Below are positions 5,829 through 9,581 of a stretch of 9,581 nt of DNA, in pieces; position 1 is the first letter of the stretch; each line of letters begins with the position of its first letter. Below the pieces are notes generated by a model. It was not told where the DNA came from and searched no databases. It worked only from the letters and a program-made list of their open reading frames with translations. The position numbers and the translations under genes were made by a program. The DNA comes from an uncultured Agathobaculum sp. (lineage in GTDB: Bacteria > Bacillota > Clostridia > Oscillospirales > Butyricicoccaceae). The stretch is taken from positions 1 to 9,581 of the forward strand of contig CALWJG010000054.1 of assembly GCA_944380945.1 (NCBI GenBank), in the 5' to 3' direction.

Positions 5829-6257
5829 ATGCTGATGAATAAAGAACAGATCATGGAGATCCTGCCGCACCGTCCGCCCATGCTGCTGGTGGACGAGATC
5901 CTCGAAATGGATGAGGAGCACGCGGTCGGCGCGCTGCACCTGACCGGCGACGAATTCTTCTTCCAGGGGCACTTCCCGGGCAACCCGATCATGCCCGCGG
6001 TGTTCCAGCTGGAGGCGCTGGCGCAGTGCGGCGGCGTGGCGCTGCTGGCGCTGCCCGAGTTCCGCGGCAAGACCGCGGTCTACACGGGCATCGACAAGGC
6101 CAAGTTCCGCAATATGGCGAAGCCGGGCGATACGCTCCGTCTGGAGGTCCGGTTCGTCAAGCGCCGCGGCCCGATGGCGGTAGCCGAGGCGACCGCTTGG
6201 GTGGGCGACAAGAAGGCGTCCGAGGCGGAGATCAAGTGCATGGTCATCATGGACTGA
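5829..6257 (+). CDS. fabZ: 3-hydroxyacyl-ACP dehydratase FabZ
   Basis: FabZ removes water from 3-hydroxyacyl-ACP to give trans-2-enoyl-ACP, the substrate of FabK. The 142-residue protein is a single hot-dog domain of normal length. LPHRPPMLLVD (12-22) and QGHFPGNPIMP (46-56) are family signatures; His48 and Glu62 (in QLEALAQ) are the catalytic pair. The active-site helix begins MPAVF where most FabZs read MPGVL, a small departure at a usually invariant Gly. ATG 5829 is chosen over ATG 5835 because AGAGG (5814-5818) is 10 bases upstream of it and 16 from the other. The gene reopens the operon after the hairpin-filled gap. Neither a FabA-type sequence nor a second dehydratase is present. Confidence 0.96.
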   Translation: MLMNKEQIMEILPHRPPMLLVDEILEMDEEHAVGALHLTGDEFFFQGHFPGNPIMPAVFQLEALAQCGGVALLALPEFRGKTAVYTGIDKAKFRNMAKPGDTLRLEVRFVKRRGPMAVAEATAWVGDKKASEAEIKCMVIMD

Positions 6258-6270
6258 GGCAGGGGAAAGC

Positions 6271-7617
6271 ATGTTTCAAAAGGTACTCATTGCAAACCGC
6301 GGCGAGATCGCGGTGCGCGTCATTCAGGCGTGCCGGGATCTGGGCGTGATCGCGGTGGCGGTCTATTCCGAGGCCGACCGCGAGGCGCTGCACGCGCAGA
6401 TCGCGGACGAGGCCGTGTGCATCGGCCCGGCGCGCGCGGCGGACAGCTATCTGAATATGAACAACATCATCTCGGCGGCGCTGGCGTCCGGCTGTCAGGC
6501 GATCCATCCGGGCTTCGGCTTTTTGTCCGAGAATCCGGATTTCGCCGAGCGCACGACGCAGGCCGGCCTGGCGTTCATCGGGCCGAGCGCGTCGACCATC
6601 CGCCTGATGGGCGACAAGTCCGAGGCCAAGCGCAATGCGATCGCCGCGGGCGTACCGGTCGCGCTCGGGTCGGACGGCCCGCTGCGCGATTTTGACGAGG
6701 CGATCTCGGAGGCCGAGCGCATCGGCTATCCGGTCATGCTCAAGGCGGCGTCGGGCGGCGGCGGCAAGGGCATCCGCGTGGCGCGGAACGTGCGTGACCT
6801 CAAGGACGCTTATGACAGCGCGGCGGCCGAGGCGGTCGCGAATTTCGGCGACGGCCGCCTGTATATGGAAAAATACATCGAGAACCCGCGCCATATCGAG
6901 GTGCAGATCCTCGGCGACCACTACGGCAACGTGGTGCACCTGTTCGAGCGCGAGTGCTCGGTACAGCGCCGCCACCAGAAGCTGATCGAGGAGTCGCCCT
7001 CCGCCTTTGTCACGCCCGAACTGCGGGACCGTATGACAAAGGCCGCGGTCAGCCTTGCCAAGCGCGTGGGCTACCGCAACGCGGGCACGATCGAATTTCT
7101 GGTCGACAGCGACCGCAACTTCTATTTCTGCGAAATGAACACCCGCATTCAGGTCGAGCATCCGGTCACCGAGCAGGTGACGGGCGTGGACCTTGTGTGC
7201 GAGCAGATCCGCATCGCGGCGGGCGAGCCGCTCTCCTTCAAGCAGGAGGACATCGCGCTGCGCGGCCACGCGATCGAGTGCCGCATCAACGCGGAGGACC
7301 CGGCGCACGACTTCGCGCCCCGTCCGGGCACGCTGGTCTCGCTGCATCTGCCCGGCGGACCGGGCGTGCGCGTGGATTCCGCGGCCTATCAGGGCTACAC
7401 CATCCCGCCGTACTATGATTCCATGATCGGCAAGCTGATCGTCACCGGCGCGGACCGCACGCAGGCGATCGACCGCATGCGGCGCGCGCTGGCCGAAACG
7501 CTGTTCGAGGGCGTGGTGACCGGCACGGATTACCAGATGCACATCCTGTGCTCCAAGGCGTTTGAGGACGCGGATTTCAACGTCAATTCGATCGCCAACG
7601 GCGATTTTGACAAGTAA
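6271..7617 (+). CDS. accC: Biotin carboxylase AccC of acetyl-CoA carboxylase
   Basis: AccC uses ATP and bicarbonate to carboxylate the biotin on AccB. The 448-residue product matches the usual length (about 450) and runs through the three ATP-grasp parts: N-terminal KVLIANRGEIAVR (4-16), the ATP-binding GDKSEAK with Lys116 and the glycine loop SGGGGKG (161-167), and the catalytic EMNTRIQVEHP with Glu288 and Arg292; Glu275 and Arg338 (CRINAEDP) also match. HQKLIEESPS has Ser where Ala is common. The C-terminal lid (VVTGTDYQMHILCS onward) is less conserved but not truncated. It begins 13 bases after fabZ, with AGGGGA just upstream. A larger pyruvate-carboxylase-type enzyme is excluded by the length. 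Confidence 0.97.
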   Translation: MFQKVLIANRGEIAVRVIQACRDLGVIAVAVYSEADREALHAQIADEAVCIGPARAADSYLNMNNIISAALASGCQAIHPGFGFLSENPDFAERTTQAGLAFIGPSASTIRLMGDKSEAKRNAIAAGVPVALGSDGPLRDFDEAISEAERIGYPVMLKAASGGGGKGIRVARNVRDLKDAYDSAAAEAVANFGDGRLYMEKYIENPRHIEVQILGDHYGNVVHLFERECSVQRRHQKLIEESPSAFVTPELRDRMTKAAVSLAKRVGYRNAGTIEFLVDSDRNFYFCEMNTRIQVEHPVTEQVTGVDLVCEQIRIAAGEPLSFKQEDIALRGHAIECRINAEDPAHDFAPRPGTLVSLHLPGGPGVRVDSAAYQGYTIPPYYDSMIGKLIVTGADRTQAIDRMRRALAETLFEGVVTGTDYQMHILCSKAFEDADFNVNSIANGDFDK

Positions 7618-7635
7618 GAACGAGGAGGATAAGCA

Positions 7636-8511
7636 ATGGGACTGATCGACCTTTTCCAGAAGACCAGAGAGACCTCCATGGAGATGAAGCCGCAGGAGGA
7701 CGACACCGTCAAGGTGGTCAAGTGCAAGGGCTGCGGCGCAGAGCTCAAGGCTTATGTATACGGCAAGAACCTGTATGTGTGCCCGCACTGCGGCCGCTAC
7801 GGGCGTCTGCTCGCGCGCACGCGCATCCGCCAGATCGCGGATAAGGACAGCTTTGAGGAGCTGTACGCCAACCTCGCGCCGGCGGACCCGATCAACTTCC
7901 CGGGCTACGCGGAAAAGACCGCGGAGCTGGCGGAAAAGGTCGGCATGTCGGACGCGGTCAAGACCGGCGTGTGCAGGATCGGCGGCGTGGAGACCTGCAT
8001 CGGCGTGATGGACAGCCACTTTATGATGGCGTCCATGGGCTCGGTCGTGGGCGAAAAGCTCACCCGCCTGTTTGAGTATGCGACCGAGAAGAGCCTGCCC
8101 GTGGTGATCTTCACCTGCTCGGGCGGCGCGCGCATGCAGGAGGGCATGTTCTCCCTGCTGCAGATGGCCAAGGTATCCGCTGCGGCCCGGCGCCACTCGG
8201 ACGCGGGATTGCTGTATATCACCGTGCTGACCGACCCGACCACCGGCGGCGTGACGGCTTCGTTCGCCATGCTGGGCGACATCATCCTCGCCGAGCCGCG
8301 CACGACCATCGGCTTTGCCGGCCGCCGCGTCATCGAGGGCACGATCGGCCAGACGCTGCCGGACGATTTTCAGTCCTCGGAGTTCTTGCTATCGCACGGG
8401 TTCTGTGATAAAATAGTTCCGCGCAATCAGCTGCGGGAGACGCTGGAGACCATCCTCAAGCTCCACTGCGGCCCCAAGGCAAAGAAATGGCAGGTGCGTC
8501 GTCATGGCTAA
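7636..8511 (+). CDS. accD: Acetyl-CoA carboxylase carboxyltransferase beta subunit AccD
   Basis: AccD and AccA together move the carboxyl group from biotin to acetyl-CoA, giving malonyl-CoA. The 291-residue protein opens with a four-cysteine zinc ribbon (Cys30, Cys33, Cys49, Cys52), followed by the crotonase-like transferase domain with oxyanion-hole motifs SGGARMQEG (162-170) and DPTTGGVTASFAMLGD (200-215). After the ribbon it reads CGRYGRLLARTR, where relatives often have CGHHFRM. The ribosome site is a full AGGAGG (7623-7628) 7 bases before ATG. The 3' end overlaps accA by 8 bases, and a candidate internal promoter lies in its last 130 bases, where codons such as TTG, CTA and ATA depart from the gene's GC-ending habit. 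Confidence 0.97.
   Translation: MGLIDLFQKTRETSMEMKPQEDDTVKVVKCKGCGAELKAYVYGKNLYVCPHCGRYGRLLARTRIRQIADKDSFEELYANLAPADPINFPGYAEKTAELAEKVGMSDAVKTGVCRIGGVETCIGVMDSHFMMASMGSVVGEKLTRLFEYATEKSLPVVIFTCSGGARMQEGMFSLLQMAKVSAAARRHSDAGLLYITVLTDPTTGGVTASFAMLGDIILAEPRTTIGFAGRRVIEGTIGQTLPDDFQSSEFLLSHGFCDKIVPRNQLRETLETILKLHCGPKAKKWQVRRHG
8386..8414 (+). promoter_or_regulatory. Candidate internal promoter for accA-acpP
   Basis: Inside the end of accD, TTGCTA (8386-8391, 4 of 6 consensus) is followed after 17 bp by TAAAAT (8409-8414, 5 of 6), with an extended -10 TG at 8406-8407. Transcription would begin near 8421, about 84 bases before accA. The patch is unusually AT-rich for this gene and uses Leu TTG, Leu CTA and Ile ATA codons. 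It could raise AccA and ACP levels independently of the main promoter. The call rests on the sequence match only. Confidence 0.4.
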
Positions 8512-9322
8512 CAGAACTGCAAGTGAAAAAATGCGCATCATCCACGATACCAAGCGCCCCATGCTGAGCGACTATATCGAGGAGCTGTTCGACGATTTCG
8601 TCGAGCTGCACGGCGACCGCTACTTTGCGGACGACCATGCGATCATGGCCGGCATCGGCTATTTCAACGGCACGCCGGTGACCGTCATCGGCCACCGCAA
8701 GGGCCGCACGATCGAGCAGAACATGGATGCGAACTTCGGCATGGCCAACCCGGAGGGCTACCGCAAGGCGCTGCGCCTTGCGCATCAGGCCGAGAAGTTC
8801 CACCGTCCGGTGATCAACTTCGTCGACACCTCGGGCGCGTACCCGGGCGCGGGCGCGGAGGAGCGCGGGCAGGGCGAGGCCATCGCCCGCTGCCTGTATG
8901 AGTTCATCGAGCTCAAGACGCCGGTCGTCTCGATCGTCACGGGCGAGGGCGGCTCGGGCGGCGCGCTGGCGCTGGCTGTGGCCGACCGCGTGCTCATGCT
9001 GGAAAACGCGATCTATTCGGTCGTATCGCCGCGCGCGTGCGCGTCCATCCTGTGGAAGGACCCCAAGCGCGAGGGCGAGGCCGCCGAGGCGCTGCGCCTG
9101 ACCGCGCAGGACCTGTATGAGTTCGGCATGATCGAGGGCATCGTGCCCGAAGGGCAGACGAACGCCCAGCTCATCCGCAACGTGGGCCGCGCGCTGCGCG
9201 ACCAGCTGGCGGAGCTCTCCGCCGAGCAGGATATCGACATCCTGCTGCAGAAACGGTATGAAAAATTCCGCAAGATCGGAGTTTTCAGACAAATAAACCA
9301 AGAAGAAAATGAAGGAGTGTAA
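8504..9322 (+). CDS. accA: Acetyl-CoA carboxylase carboxyltransferase alpha subunit AccA
   Basis: AccA is the partner of AccD in the carboxyltransferase. The 272-residue product is shorter than E. coli AccA (319), missing mainly N-terminal sequence, as is common in Firmicutes. Motifs are ANPEGYRKALRL (81-92), VDTSGAYPGAGAEERGQ (107-123), GEGGSGGALALAVADRV (147-163) and ASILWKD (180-186). Before the last motif it reads SPRAC, where most family members have SPEGC or SPEGF. The start ATG overlaps the accD stop (8 bases shared, 8504-8511), with AGGTG 7 bases upstream, so the two subunits of one complex are probably translated in a coupled way. The C-terminal tail is charged and variable. Confidence 0.97.
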   Translation: MANRTASEKMRIIHDTKRPMLSDYIEELFDDFVELHGDRYFADDHAIMAGIGYFNGTPVTVIGHRKGRTIEQNMDANFGMANPEGYRKALRLAHQAEKFHRPVINFVDTSGAYPGAGAEERGQGEAIARCLYEFIELKTPVVSIVTGEGGSGGALALAVADRVLMLENAIYSVVSPRACASILWKDPKREGEAAEALRLTAQDLYEFGMIEGIVPEGQTNAQLIRNVGRALRDQLAELSAEQDIDILLQKRYEKFRKIGVFRQINQEENEGV

Positions 9323-9327
9323 TTCCC

Positions 9328-9555
9328 ATGTTTGAAAAGGTATGTGAGATCCTGGCCGATAAGTTCGACGCGGACGCTTCCACCATGACCATGGACACCA
9401 AGGTCAAGGAGGACCTGAACGCGGACTCGCTGGACGTTGTTGAGCTGATGATGGACCTCGAGGAGAACTTCGGCGTGACCATCTCCGACGAGGAAGCCAC
9501 CCAGATGAGCACCATCGGCGACATCGTCAACTACATCGAGGCGCACAAGGAGTAA
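9328..9555 (+). CDS. acpP: Acyl carrier protein AcpP
   Basis: AcpP holds the growing acyl chain on a 4'-phosphopantetheine arm and presents it to every enzyme of the cluster. The 75-residue acidic protein has the modification motif NADSLD with Ser34, followed by the recognition helix VVELMMDLEENFGV (37-50) that docks FAS-II enzymes. Length and composition are typical. AAGGAG (9312-9317) lies 10 bases before the ATG, overlapping the end of accA. In many Gram-positive clusters acpP follows fabH; here it closes the run. ACP is usually needed in excess over its enzymes, so extra transcription from the candidate promoter in accD would make sense, although that is inference. Confidence 0.97.
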   Translation: MFEKVCEILADKFDADASTMTMDTKVKEDLNADSLDVVELMMDLEENFGVTISDEEATQMSTIGDIVNYIEAHKE

Positions 9556-9581
9556 TTCCGGCACAAGCGATGAAAAAGGCT
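9556..9581. other. Downstream of acpP, uninterpreted tail
   Basis: Only 26 bases follow acpP. An ATG at 9570 opens ATG-AAA-AAG-GCT at the edge. It could be the start of another gene or the first arm of a terminator; the window is too short to tell, and no ribosome site stands at a good distance. Confidence 0.2.

Noticed and set aside
6247..8196. Minus-strand open frame of 649 codons opposite accC and accD
   Set aside because: Antisense shadow with the same Arg/His-rich composition; the sense strand carries conserved AccC and AccD.
9570..9581. Start of a further gene at ATG 9570
   Set aside because: Four codons are too few to judge and the nearest purine-rich sequence is about 16 bases away.

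Overview
The window is a nearly complete type II fatty acid synthesis (FAS-II) locus from a bacterium. The genes are strongly G+C-rich by eye, have Gram-positive-style Shine-Dalgarno sequences and sigma-A consensus promoters, encode the FMN-dependent enoyl reductase FabK, and encode the carboxylase as four separate polypeptides. Together these suggest a high-GC member of the Firmicutes, most likely a clostridial gut-type organism (Oscillospirales-like). That placement is inference; no rRNA or other taxonomic marker is present.

Layout. Positions 1-878 hold fabD on the minus strand, cut by the window edge. Positions 879-1026 are a divergent control region with two fully consensus promoters that share one palindromic -10 box. 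From 1027 to 9555 ten genes run on the plus strand, tightly packed: fabH, fabK, fabG, fabF, accB, fabZ, accC, accD, accA, acpP. Two gaps stand out. The 112-bp fabG-fabF gap has one weak hairpin. The 286-bp accB-fabZ gap is filled almost end to end by seven consecutive hairpins. The last 26 bases after acpP are too short to interpret.

The genes make one pathway. AccABCD carboxylates acetyl-CoA to malonyl-CoA, using AccB as biotin carrier. FabD moves the malonyl group to the acyl carrier protein AcpP. FabH starts the chain. FabF, FabG, FabZ and FabK then do each round of condensation, ketoreduction, dehydration and enoyl reduction. No regulator (FabT, FapR) and no unsaturated-fatty-acid enzyme (FabM, FabN, FabA/FabB pair) lies in the window.

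The enzymes are ordinary and I see no new biochemical system. The unusual content is regulatory and structural: the mirror-symmetric bidirectional promoter, a FabT-like palindrome over the fabD -35 box, a fabH start codon buried in a long-range stem, the hairpin array whose members share a CGC-GGN-GCG tip (possibly with an interrupted relative in the fabH leader), and a candidate internal promoter at the end of accD that could add transcription of accA and acpP.
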